A stretch of DNA of 64,000 nucleotides, taken from Hondaea fermentalgiana. Lineage: Eukaryota > Sar > Bigyra > Thraustochytrida > Thraustochytriidae. This document shows, one piece after another, positions 55,972 through 64,000 of the stretch. The notes under the pieces were generated by a model. The model made no database searches and had not been told where the DNA came from. It saw only the letters and a list, made by a program, of their open reading frames with translations. How positions within the stretch are numbered: position 1 is the first letter of the stretch; each line of letters opens with the position of its first letter. The position numbers and the translations under genes are program-made. The stretch lies in NCBI GenBank assembly GCA_014084085.1, contig NPFB01000046.1, positions 66,685-130,684 on the forward strand, written 5' to 3'.

Positions 55972-56811
55972 CTAGAAAAAACCAGCGGCCGGAGCGGTGA
56001 TGTCAAGAGGGAGATCAGTGAGCTCGCGAGCAATGCTCACGGCAACGTGAAAGGTGGCAATCCAGAGCCGAGCTTTAGTCTTGCCGTGCGTCTTGGAAAG
56101 CACCATGTACAGGACAGTGTAGAGAATGGTGCGACGAAGACCCTCCGTGGGACGGCTCCACTCGGTCTGCTCATGGTCCCAGCCGCGGCCCAAACGTCGC
56201 TCCAAGTACCTGAGAATGCTGCCGCCAATACCAGCCAAAAAAGCCGCCACAAAGGGTGCCGCAGGGGAATTCGGAAACAATTGGCGAGCCTTGTCAACAC
56301 TGCCACACACGGTCGTTGACGAATCAATCGCCTCAAAGGTAGTCACTACAAGACTCGTGAGCGAGCGGGGCGTCGAGATGAGCTGGTATCCCAAGTCCAA
56401 AGGCGACCAATACACGATACCATACGCCAAAATCCACGTTTGCAAGAGGTCCTTGCTGCGAAAGATGCTTGGCGGCTGGGCCATGGCCAAGTCGCGGACA
56501 GAGGTGCCACCAAAGCCGTGGCACAGAAATCCGCACACGAGATCGTAGATCCACGAGGCTTTCATGCTCTCGAGTTCGCGTCCGCGCCCTTTGACGGCGC
56601 CTGCCCCCTCTGCAAATGCGCGCCATGACGCGAGGGCCTTGATGGAGTGCACAAACATGAGGTCCCACGGGTACGATTCATCGAGGGTGATGTGGTCACG
56701 AAAGTAGACCACGAGCCGGTCGAGTGCCTGCGACACGGGCGTGCTCGCGCGCAGGGCGTCCGACGCTGGCGACAGCGAAAATTGCACGCCTTCCTTTGGC
56801 ACGAGCGCCAT
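55972..56811 (-). CDS. TRIC-type trimeric intracellular cation channel
   Basis: TRIC channels (TMEM38 in animals) are homotrimeric monovalent cation channels of the endoplasmic reticulum that balance charge during calcium release. The 279-residue product shows about seven helices and the family landmarks in order: a Gly-Gly kink in LVCGFLCHGFGGTSVRDLA, then PPSIFRS, the YGIVYWSPLDLGYQLI stretch (matching the W-Y-x-x-x-Y-x-P-x-D-x-x-Y pattern of TMEM38), a second glycine cluster in FVAAFLAGIGGSILRYLE and the LRRTILYTVLYMVLSKTHG helix. Length agrees with the roughly 290-300 residues of animal TRICs. The start is the ATG at 56811 (MALVPKEGVQFSL); the frame is open for 29 more codons upstream, but those are Arg/Cys-rich. 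It diverges from the coiled-coil gene at 57148. Confidence 0.8.
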   Translation of the reverse strand: MALVPKEGVQFSLSPASDALRASTPVSQALDRLVVYFRDHITLDESYPWDLMFVHSIKALASWRAFAEGAGAVKGRGRELESMKASWIYDLVCGFLCHGFGGTSVRDLAMAQPPSIFRSKDLLQTWILAYGIVYWSPLDLGYQLISTPRSLTSLVVTTFEAIDSSTTVCGSVDKARQLFPNSPAAPFVAAFLAGIGGSILRYLERRLGRGWDHEQTEWSRPTEGLRRTILYTVLYMVLSKTHGKTKARLWIATFHVAVSIARELTDLPLDITAPAAGFF

Positions 56812-57147
56812 CTCTGCTGGACCTTGCCTTCTTCGACGCGACCACACCACACCACAAAAAGAATCTCTGCTCAAGCCGCGTGCGCCGCACCGCTCCACGG
56901 CGCGCTGTGTCGCGCCTGCACCTACGCTGATGCGCTGTCTCTGGTCTGCGCGGCGTTTCCTCGAGCGAAAAGTTGATGCGTATTTATGAATGCAAGAGGG
57001 GCCAGGCTTTGTTTGCAGCGCGCGATCGGACCCGTCCTCGCCATTGCATGCGAGGACCCCGGTGTGTACTCTGTTGGAGCGCGGACCTCTCTTCTACTTT
57101 TCGCGGGGTCCGTGGGACTGGCCTGTCCAGACCTGCGAGCTTCGACC
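56812..57147. promoter_or_regulatory. Divergent promoter spacer, TRIC (-) and coiled-coil gene (+)
   Basis: 336 bp. An in-frame ATG for the right-hand gene exists at 56986 in weak context (T at -3), so part of the spacer might be coding. No clear TATA box; ACCACACCACACCACA at 56842-56857 is a short repeat. Confidence 0.45.
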
Positions 57148-59556
57148 ATGTTGCAGCAGCACCAGCAGCACCAGCAGCACCAGCAGCTGGTGCTGCAGCG
57201 CCAAGCTAAAGAGCAGGCTGGAGAGCCAGAACAAAAGCAGCAAGAGTACCCAGAACAACAGCAGCACCAGCAGAAGCTGGACGATAATGGAAAAGAACCA
57301 CCGGCGCCACTTTCCAAAGCTCGTGCGGCCATCGTTCGCGAGGCGTGGAACGCGGTCGTGCGTGAAGTCCAGACCGGGTTGCCAGGAACAGAAACAAACA
57401 GCGTCAAGCCGGCCACCACGTTGAAACAATCACAACGCCAAGATTTTTACGCGAACCAGCGTGTTCCTCTGAAACGATGCCTTGCAACTTGCATTCCCGA
57501 AACCAGAGAGCGCATGCTTCGTGCCTTGCTCGACGTATCGGTGTCCAAAACTGGAAAGGACACACAAAACGAACCAGAAATAGCACAAAGGAACAGCAGC
57601 TCTGTACTCGAAGCGCTTCGGACACGCCTCATTGATCGGAGCGACTATTTTGCTTTCTGGCAGCATGAGAGCGATCGCGTCGGTGGCGATCTCGCCGCCT
57701 TTCGCGGACTCTTTCTCGGCCCCGCTGCAGGTAGAGGAGACGCAGGCGCCATTGTGCAGAGCCATGTCACGGAGCATGTACGACCTCTTCATCAAGGAAG
57801 CTTCTTCCGTCAAGCGCGCTCCTTTTGGCCGTTTATTGTTCGAGAGCGCGTTCACAAACATCGATATTCGCTGCGAGGACGAGGGCCCCGTGACCAGCAG
57901 CTAGAGAAAGCTTATGCACTCAAGCTAGATCATGACCTCGAAGAAATTCCGGAAGATGTGACCTCTTTAGCCCATGACAAAGACGTGGATGTCGCCCACG
58001 GCGAGCACCGCCGCGAGAGGTTGCTTCGAGACGAGCGTGTTCGTCAAAAGCTCAGCCGTCTATGGCGTCTCGTGCATCACGAGCCGACGCCCTCGCAACA
58101 AGCTGCCATTTCGTTCATGGCGCAAGGTGCGGGTCTTGACGGCGTGCGTCGTGTTCTTGGGCGGGAACAAATGAGCTTTTCAGATCGTATTGTACGTTAT
58201 CATGCCAATGAGACGCGCCAGCGACAAGCAGATATAGCACGACAGCAACGCGACGCCAAGGTTCTTGGCAAGGCTCGAAAAGCAAGGATTATGGCCAAGG
58301 TGCAAGTAAGAGAAAATGTCAAACGTCTTGAACGTCTGCAGGCAGCGAATCTCGAGGAGCGCCGCCTTGCTCTGAGCGCCAAGCGCCGCGAAGCTCTCTT
58401 GGCTTATCGCGACCAGGCAGTTGAGCGCCAGGATCGAAAGTATGTGAGGCGGTCGATACGTTATGGCGACTTTGATCATGATCCAGACTTGCTTTGCGAG
58501 ATTGGAAATCCCTTCGATCGTCTCGAAGGCAGACGAGCTCGTGAGCAGAGCGAAAAGGAGAAGAAGGAGCGTGCACGCGAGCTCGCCGCCCGCAAGGCAG
58601 CTCAAAAAGTAGAACTCGAGCGGCAACGAGGGAAACTTGCGGACGAGGATACAAAAGGAGAGGAAACGAAGCAGACAAAGGCCGAAAAACCGCGCGCGCA
58701 GCATTGGGACACGGTGTCATGGGACACGATGGTCGAATTCGAGGAGGCGCTGATGTTTGCCTTGCTTGGTCCGCAAGCTGGCGAGGCGGTTCTGCCCTTC
58801 CTCCCTGATCTCTTGGCGCGAGACTTGGCTCACATTCGCGTCCGTGTGCCGAGAACTGGAATGGCATCATGTGAGACGAGTTTCTACTCTGTTCAAGTTG
58901 GCACTGCCGTTCCACAATTTATGTGGCAGGCACTAGTCATGGAGGTAATTGATTTGTGGACAAACACGGCGCAAGCGGACGAGTATGCATGTTTCGTTGA
59001 AGACCTTGTTCAAGTGATCAGTACCAGTGCACGATTTGTGGGAGCAAAAGGCGCAAAGCAAGTTCAAACGTTGCGAAGACTTGCGGAAATTGAGCCGGGC
59101 ATGCGCATGTATGCAAATGATCAAGGGGGGCATAACGTGGAAGACAACGAGGTACATTCGACTGACGGGAAAATGACATCGAAAGCAGAAACAACAAGAT
59201 GTCTGATGCGGTGGCCAGAAACTCTTGGCCGAATCGAAGTTCGCGCACAGGCGTGGACCATGTCGACCAAAAGTGACGACGCGCGATTCAATATTCAACC
59301 ATGTAGCCCGGGTCCACAAGCATACTCGCCATTGCCGCTTCCAAAGGGTTTTTCCGGCGTGCATAAAGTGCCTCCGCCGAAGATACCACCAGAGAACCGG
59401 GCTTCTGCGGAACGCTCCGCTCGTGCAGCATCCGCTGGTTGGGCCCCTTCGCTCATGCCAGCGCAAGACAAGAAGCTTGAAGCTGCGTTGCGAGCCTCAA
59501 ATCGCACCACTGCTGCCGCTGTACGCGAGCTCGCGCACCTTCTCTCGTCATCATGA
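57148..59556 (+). CDS. Unrecognised coiled-coil protein with Gln-rich N-terminus
   Basis: Not recognised. From the ATG at 57148 (ACC before the ATG) the product is 802 residues, intronless. Residues 1-50 are Gln/His-rich (CAG-repeat derived). A predicted helical region at about 60-330 has FYANQRVPLKRC and DYFAFWQHESDRVGGDLAAF. Residues 348-515 form a long charged coiled coil (ARQQRDAKVLGKARKARIMA, EEKKERARELAARKAAQKVE-like). A compact part at about 521-651 (WDTVSWDTMVEFEEALMFAL, PQFMWQALVMEVIDLWTN) looks folded, and the C-terminus is Pro/Ala-rich. Cytoskeletal or axonemal scaffolds often look like this, but nothing specific supports it. A longer form from the ATG at 56986 would add 54 residues with a weak start context. 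Confidence 0.78.
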   Translation: MLQQHQQHQQHQQLVLQRQAKEQAGEPEQKQQEYPEQQQHQQKLDDNGKEPPAPLSKARAAIVREAWNAVVREVQTGLPGTETNSVKPATTLKQSQRQDFYANQRVPLKRCLATCIPETRERMLRALLDVSVSKTGKDTQNEPEIAQRNSSSVLEALRTRLIDRSDYFAFWQHESDRVGGDLAAFRGLFLGPAAGRGDAGAIVQSHVTEHVRPLHQGSFFRQARSFWPFIVRERVHKHRYSLRGRGPRDQQLEKAYALKLDHDLEEIPEDVTSLAHDKDVDVAHGEHRRERLLRDERVRQKLSRLWRLVHHEPTPSQQAAISFMAQGAGLDGVRRVLGREQMSFSDRIVRYHANETRQRQADIARQQRDAKVLGKARKARIMAKVQVRENVKRLERLQAANLEERRLALSAKRREALLAYRDQAVERQDRKYVRRSIRYGDFDHDPDLLCEIGNPFDRLEGRRAREQSEKEKKERARELAARKAAQKVELERQRGKLADEDTKGEETKQTKAEKPRAQHWDTVSWDTMVEFEEALMFALLGPQAGEAVLPFLPDLLARDLAHIRVRVPRTGMASCETSFYSVQVGTAVPQFMWQALVMEVIDLWTNTAQADEYACFVEDLVQVISTSARFVGAKGAKQVQTLRRLAEIEPGMRMYANDQGGHNVEDNEVHSTDGKMTSKAETTRCLMRWPETLGRIEVRAQAWTMSTKSDDARFNIQPCSPGPQAYSPLPLPKGFSGVHKVPPPKIPPENRASAERSARAASAGWAPSLMPAQDKKLEAALRASNRTTAAAVRELAHLLSSS

Positions 59557-59961
59557 TGATCTTATCAGGGCATTGGGTTGTAATGTGTCGTCAGAAAAGA
59601 CATGGCAATGAACAACAGCAAGGGAAGGAAATCATGAACATCATAAAATTATACAGTTGGTAATAAAACCCGAATGCTTCTCTCTCTCTCTCTCCCTCTC
59701 TCTCAGAAACGAAGTCTGGCATTCGTCATCTCCGCCCACTCCCCCCCCCCCCTTTCAAAAAAATAGAAGTTGTTCTCCATCCTGTTCGGAAGACAAGAAC
59801 CGACAAGAACAACCAAAAAAAAAGACGGTCCTTCGCTGCCCGGGGACCGGTCTATCGGATACAGCAAACCCTGATTGATTGATCGATCGATCGATCGACC
59901 GACCGACCGAGTGCCTTGGCGCGCGCGCGCGCGCGTGTGTGGTCAAGGTACAGAAGGGAGG
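59557..59961. other. Spacer between the coiled-coil and SAM-domain genes
   Basis: Contains an AATAAA at 59662-59667 (TGGTAATAAAACC), likely the poly(A) signal of the left gene, a CT run at 59680-59705, a 12-base C-run at 59741-59752, a GATT-GATC-GACC tetranucleotide gradient at 59873-59910, and a GCGCGC/GTGT stretch just before the SAM gene start. Confidence 0.6.
59662..59667 (+). terminator. Candidate AATAAA polyadenylation signal
   Basis: Exact AATAAA about 105 bases after the stop of the coiled-coil gene, in an AT-rich stretch. Confidence 0.4.
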
Positions 59962-61125
59962 ATGCGCGGCTTTACCTCGCACGGCGCGAACGGTGCAGGC
60001 GGTAGCATCGACGAAGATCTCTTGCGAGCAGAGTTTGACGAAGACGTCGGCGACGAGCAGAACGACGAGGACCAGAACCAAGCCGCAACACGTGTTGCGC
60101 GGAGACAAGGCGCAGCAGAACGGGCCGGCTCGAGACAGCAAGCATCGCAGCGACAACCGCAACGAAAGTCGCTTTACCCGACGCTTGACGTGGATCCGGC
60201 ACCCTCGTCGAAAGTCGCAGAAATTCCCGCTCGGAGCAAAGCGGGCAGCAGTACCTCTATGCGATATCCTTCAGTTCCAGCCAATACGCCAGCGCCGCCA
60301 CGGCCGTCGCGACCAGTGACTATCGAAGGGTCTCACGGCGATCATGAAGTTAACCCCCCTGCATCTTCTGAGGCGGCTTCTCGAACGCGGAAACCCGTAA
60401 AAAAGAAGAGCATGGCCTCGAGGCTGCGTTCGACGCTCACATCCAGGCGTGGATTTTCAAGATCAAATCTCAGCAGTTCGGGAGACGCCATCGAGGATAG
60501 CGACGCCGGTCTGGACATTGACGAGGCAAACGAGGAGGAAGCGGCGTCCGCCATGCCACCGAGAAGTTTTGAAAAGGATGAGCTCGCCCAATGCTGGTAC
60601 GAAGTATTTTGCGAGGTTGGATTGCCTGCTTCAGTGGCGAAAATGTACTCGATTGGTTTTAGCAAATTCGGCATTGACGATCAAAATGCTGGAGATCTCA
60701 CCGACGAAGACTTGGCTGCCAATGGAGTCGCCAATGCTCAGCACCGACAAATAATCATGCGTCTCATCCAGGGTCTTTTGGAGCATCAACAAGATCAAGC
60801 TGCTCTCGACGCTGTTTCTAGCGGGGTGGAAGTTGACGCAGCCCAGTCGGCTGAAGATGATCAGCAGAAAGAGGTGAGCTGGGAAGAAGTAGATCGCCAG
60901 CAACACAAACTCCAAGAAGAGATTGCAAAGGTAGACCGCCTTGAAGCCAACTTGGCACGAATCCTTGCCGGCGATACGGATCGTCAGCGAGCCTTTAAAG
61001 CGCGTCTCGCAAAGGAACGCGCGGCCCGAGAACAGGAGCGTGAGCAGACTCGCAGAGATCATGCACTTCGCAAGGCCAAACGCGCGATGGAACGAGTACA
61101 AAAGGATATCGACGACGCACAGTAG
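59962..61125 (+). CDS. SAM-domain protein with C-terminal coiled coil
   Basis: SAM domains mediate protein or RNA binding and often polymerise. The 387-residue product has a disordered, acidic then Ser/Arg/Pro-rich N-terminus (1-195), a SAM domain at about 205-275 (CWYEVFCEVGLPASVAKMYS, FSKFGIDDQNAGDLTDEDLA, then QHRQIIMRLIQGL), and a charged coiled coil at 300-387 (VSWEEVDRQQHKLQEEIAKV, ERAAREQEREQTRRDHALRK). The start is the ATG at 59962 with A at -3; earlier in-frame codons translate the tetranucleotide repeat and are rejected. Intronless. It is transcribed in the same direction as the coiled-coil gene 405 bp upstream. Function beyond scaffolding is unknown. Confidence 0.8.
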   Translation: MRGFTSHGANGAGGSIDEDLLRAEFDEDVGDEQNDEDQNQAATRVARRQGAAERAGSRQQASQRQPQRKSLYPTLDVDPAPSSKVAEIPARSKAGSSTSMRYPSVPANTPAPPRPSRPVTIEGSHGDHEVNPPASSEAASRTRKPVKKKSMASRLRSTLTSRRGFSRSNLSSSGDAIEDSDAGLDIDEANEEEAASAMPPRSFEKDELAQCWYEVFCEVGLPASVAKMYSIGFSKFGIDDQNAGDLTDEDLAANGVANAQHRQIIMRLIQGLLEHQQDQAALDAVSSGVEVDAAQSAEDDQQKEVSWEEVDRQQHKLQEEIAKVDRLEANLARILAGDTDRQRAFKARLAKERAAREQEREQTRRDHALRKAKRAMERVQKDIDDAQ

Positions 61126-62050
61126 GTCTCATGCACATATATTTACTTCTTTCAGCGATATTTCTTGTACCTTTGAGCAACTGGCAACCGTGCTATTGGT
61201 AGTGGTGCGCGCATTTGTGCGAGTCCCGACGTCGGCAGTGAGTCTGACCTCTTTTCGGATTTTCTCCCTTCAATGCTTCTTTGCTCCCTTCTTCACATTC
61301 ATTTCGCCCACTGTGCTTCCTATGCTTGCCATCTGCCACTGTCATCCACGACATAGTCCAACTCATAAACCCTTTCATCTTGCTGTTTGTGGCTGGCGAC
61401 AATTCTTTGACCGGCTCATTCATCATTCTTTCATTTCAAAGTCATCAACAACCAAATCGCTTTCTGTAGCGCGCGCGCGGTACGTCTTTGGTGCAAGAGG
61501 GAATAGGGCTGGTTGATCTCTCGGACGGTCCTTCGCGGTGCCGCGCACTCGCTCCACCGTCCTCTCTCTCTCTCCCTCTCTTTTCCTGGTCGCCGCGGCC
61601 GCAGGTGGTCTCGTCAGGCCATCGTTCCGAGCGACCGGGAGAGAGATGACGAGATGACGCTCCGCGGTGGCGGTGCTTGACGAGGTCCTCCGGCGCTCGC
61701 GCGGGCGGCGCGGTCGGGAGGCATGCCCTCGAAGACGCTCGCGCGCGACGAAGCCGCGTCGTGCCGAAGTCCACCTCGGCCTCGCGTGGACAGGCGTCGG
61801 AGACGGGGACGGAGTCCGGCGGAAATCGGTCGGAGGTTACGACCTGAGCACGTTGTAGCAGCAGCGGCAGAGTGGTATAGCAGGACAAGCAGGAGCTCGA
61901 GCAGAACGAGGAGAAGCAAAAGACTAACGCATGGCAGCCGACCTTTGTGGCCGCTTTCACGAGGACAGAGGCAAGCGAGGTGGAGCGTATACAGATAGGT
62001 AGATCGATTCCTCCTCCGTTTCGGCCTCGGTCTTCTTCATTTGCGCGATA
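61126..62050. other. Spacer between the SAM gene and the small two-exon gene
   Basis: The left half is pyrimidine-rich and AT-richer (3' flank of the SAM gene); the right half is GC-rich and likely holds the promoter of the small gene. A minus-strand frame spanning 61445-62239 is Arg/Ser/Pro-rich and overlaps the small gene, so it is not called. Confidence 0.5.
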
Positions 62051-62384
62051 ATGGCGCCTCTTAGCAACGGAGCTGTCGCAGGCGCGACCTTGGCCGTCGC
62101 CACGGGCATTGCATCGGTGTGGATGTCCTGGGGATACCGGCTGCACTGCGACACCATGACGCGCGCGAATGCGTACGAGCGCGAGATCGCGCAGCGGTGC
62201 AACTGGTACGTTTGACAGCTCGATTCGCTTCGTTGGCATTGATTGAACAAATGATGATCACGGCGACTGACGCTTCATCGCGCTCGAACAACGTGACTAC
62301 AGGGACCAAGAAAAGATGCCATTGCACGCCTTTAAGCCGGAAAACAACCCCGGCGCCACGACTGTCACGACGACAAACTTGTAA
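62051..62384 (+). CDS. Small two-exon gene, 78-residue protein with a probable membrane helix
   Basis: Exon 1 is 62051-62205, exon 2 is 62303-62384; the intron of 97 bp starts GTACGTTTG and ends GACTACAG. Joining gives AACTG+G, an intact frame of 78 codons ending in TAA at 62382-62384. The product starts MAPLSNGAVAGATLAVATGI and has one hydrophobic stretch (about 8-26), then a basic and Cys-containing segment (WGYRLHCDTMTRANAYERE) and a polar end (KMPLHAFKPENNPGATT). Size and layout would fit a small mitochondrial inner-membrane subunit or another single-pass protein; no family is recognised. Evidence is the splice-site quality, the frame preservation and protein-like composition, since the unspliced frame stops nine bases after the donor. 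Confidence 0.55.
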
Positions 62385-62558
62385 AAGACCGCTCTGAAAA
62401 AAGCGCAAAACCTGTGATGCGGAGCGCTCATCGTCGCTTTCGCAACGATAGTCCAGCATCACATTGTTGTTGTCAGACCAGGCCTTGCCGAGGCTCGGGA
62501 CTCAGCCTAGGTCCTTTGTCGCCGGCCGCTGCACGCACTCGACATGATAACTGAATAT

Positions 62559-62695
62559 TCAAGCTGGATTCCCCATGTTGTTTGTATCCTTGGCGTCACC
62601 GCGTGCGTCCTCGTGGCGATTAACGAGTTTGTGGCCAGGCAGCCAGGCAGCCAAGCCTCTCAGCGGGTTAGACGCCTGCCGCTGCTGCTGCTGCC

Positions 62696-62741
<46 letters not shown>

Positions 62742-62915
62742 GACGCCTACCTTGGGACAGACGCCCTTGATCTTTTTTTTTTTTTCGGCGTCGTTGTCTG
62801 ATTCACAGTCAATGCCAATGATTCGAATCTGTCGAGGGGTCGCGGCGAGCAATCGAGCGACAGTGCGACGCGGCGAATCATCGATCCATTCCTCCACTGG
62901 CAGCCAGCAAGCCAT
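62559..62915 (-). other. Possible poly-Gln small protein (weak)
   Basis: From an ATG at 62915 a 118-residue frame reads ACWLPVEEWIDDSPRRTVAR, RIIGIDCESDNDAEKKKKIK, then 14 Gln, Trp and 4 Gln from the CTG/CAG repeat, ending NMGNPA. A stop lies directly upstream of the ATG. It could be a real small gene convergent with the 78-residue gene, or a chance frame. Confidence 0.2.
62681..62738. repeat. CTG/CAG microsatellite
   Basis: Four CTG, an interruption CCA, then 14 uninterrupted CTG units. Confidence 0.95.
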
Positions 62916-63899
62916 TCATATCTTTCATCATCATCATCGCACGCGATCCAAAGCGGAGCGCGCCCCAGCTCATATGCAGGCCTGCCGCCATGCCTCTGCC
63001 CAGGGTTCATTCAATCCACGTCAACTCAACTCACAGTGAAATCATCTCGACTCAACTCAACTCAACTCAACTCATCTCAACGCAACTCAACTCATCTCAG
63101 CCAAGACGCTCGTCCCTGGCCCGACGCACGTGGCAGGGCACGTGCCGTGCCGTCCCGTGCCGTCCCGTGCCGCGTTCTCCAGCTCGAGTGCAACCTTGCG
63201 ATCTTACAAGCAATCCATCCACCGACCGAACGATCGCGGTCGCGTGCATCGATCGCCACGACGCCCACCTTGCTCGACGGGCCCAAGGACGTACGTCTTC
63301 GTCCCCAGTCACATCCGCCCCGTCACGATCACATCCCCCATGGCCCGCGCACTCGAGCCGGCGCCTCGTCTTTCTTTCTTCACCTCGGCTCCTCCTCCCT
63401 GCGACGCACGTCTCGCGGCTCTTCGTTCGCCCGCCGCCGCGCACGCGAACCTCTGCTCGCGTCGCTTGTTTTCCGCGTGCTCGCACTCGCTGTCGCAGGC
63501 TTGGTTGGTCGAGCGCGCTGAGATCGACGTCCTGTGCGTTGTTTATGTCAGGCTTCCATTTCTTTTGGATGGGTCGATCGATGTTTCGCACACCTTCAGC
63601 CAGGAGAGAAAAATGGGCCGCCGGAAGCAGCAGCAGAGCCTTTGCCACCACCCGCGCGTGGCTGCCTGATGTGATCAGAGGGCTCGTGCTCCCGCCGCCG
63701 GCCGCTCACGCTCGCACACGCGGGCTCCGCCCGCCCTCTCGAGCGACGCACGCTCGCAGCTCGCTGTCGCCCGCTCGAAACCAGCGCGGCACGTGCAGGG
63801 CGTCACTACTCCTAAAACCGAAAGCGGAAGAAGACCAACTGGAGGAGCCTGGGAGGAAGGGGGGTGTGCGCCCGCCCTGTGCCCGCTCTCTTTGGGCGA

Positions 63900-63941
63900 C
63901 TTGCGCGCGCGGATAGCGCACTTGCGCGCGCGGATAGCGCA
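63900..63941 (+). repeat. Perfect 21-bp tandem duplication
   Basis: A 21-base unit starting CTTGCGCGCGCGG and ending ATAGCGCA occurs twice (63900-63920, 63921-63941), and a third copy begins. Confidence 0.9.
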
Positions 63942-64000
63942 CTTGGCGCGCGCGCGGGGGCAGTGGCCCGCTGCCGCGAGCGGGCGGGCGATACATACCT

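Larger units (their letters stand above)
62385..64000. other. Simple-sequence-rich right end, no convincing gene
   Basis: Contains a CTG repeat (62681-62738), a T-run at 62772-62783, TCAAC pentamers (63020-63100), CCGTG/CCGTC pentamers (63140-63172) and very GC-rich sequence to the edge. Frames at 62544-62801 (+; hydrophobic, then poly-Leu) and 62559-62915 (-; poly-Gln) compete over the CTG repeat, and neither can be preferred. The last kilobase may be the leader or promoter of a gene beyond the right edge. Confidence 0.45.

Noticed and set aside
61445..62239. Minus-strand open frame of 264 codons
   Set aside because: Composition is Arg/Ser/Pro-rich, and it runs antisense through exon 1 of the better-supported small spliced gene.
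63706..63996. Minus-strand frame at the right edge
   Set aside because: It is Arg/Pro-rich and partly made by the 21-bp tandem duplication; no domain is visible.
1..64000. CRISPR array, operon structure, rRNA or tRNA genes
   Set aside because: No regularly spaced repeats with unique spacers, no ribosome-binding-site-led gene strings, no rRNA-like blocks and no tRNA cloverleaf with matched arms were noticed in the spacers; a dedicated tRNA scan would be needed to exclude tRNAs fully.

Overview
The window is nuclear DNA of a eukaryotic microbe, most likely a stramenopile and plausibly a labyrinthulomycete (thraustochytrid). Reasons: it carries spliceosomal Sm, THO-complex, Spt5, DCN1-like and RMC1 genes; long genes are almost intronless (only two introns can be placed with confidence, both with GTACGT donors and CAG acceptors); it is GC-rich; a secreted type I membrane protein carries Pro-Thr (PTPxPT) repeats of the kind common in stramenopile surface proteins; and a TTC29-like protein hints at a flagellate stage. 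The lineage call is inference. There are no signs of prokaryotic operons, CRISPR arrays or insertion sequences.

Layout, left to right. 1-1781 (-): a THOC1/Hpr1 homologue, cut by the left edge, with one 110-bp intron. 2272-3360 (-): a DCN1-like neddylation factor. 4550-4885 (+): SmE. 5248-35697 (-): a giant intronless gene of about 10,150 codons for a surface protein with a probable signal segment, three N-terminal repeat modules, cadherin-like repeats, about 65 tandem IPT/TIG units, a cysteine-rich block, one more IPT unit, about ten membrane helices and a basic cytoplasmic tail with three copies of a short motif. 36593-40042 (+): an RMC1 (Mon1-Ccz1 regulator) homologue with a PDZ-like insertion. 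40310-43273 (-): Spt5. 44117-44746 (+): a lysine-rich unknown. 45049-45957 (-): an FHA-domain protein. 47324-48673 (+): a TPR protein resembling TTC29. 49020-53273 (-): a Pro-Thr-rich type I membrane protein with four 22-residue polybasic repeats. 55972-56811 (-): a TRIC-type cation channel. 57148-59556 (+): an unrecognised coiled-coil protein. 59962-61125 (+): a SAM-domain coiled-coil protein. 62051-62384 (+): a small two-exon gene for a 78-residue protein with a membrane-helix-like stretch. The last 1.6 kb is simple-sequence-rich with no convincing gene.

Genes alternate strands, so most spacers are either divergent promoters or convergent 3' ends. No single pathway links them: mRNA biogenesis (THOC1, SmE, Spt5), protein modification (DCN1), endolysosomal trafficking (RMC1), ion transport (TRIC) and cell surface (the giant IPT protein and the Pro-Thr protein) are all represented. 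Spacers are full of interrupted tetra- and pentanucleotide repeats and C-runs. The strongest candidate for something undescribed is the giant IPT/TIG multipass protein; second is the polybasic-repeat surface protein.
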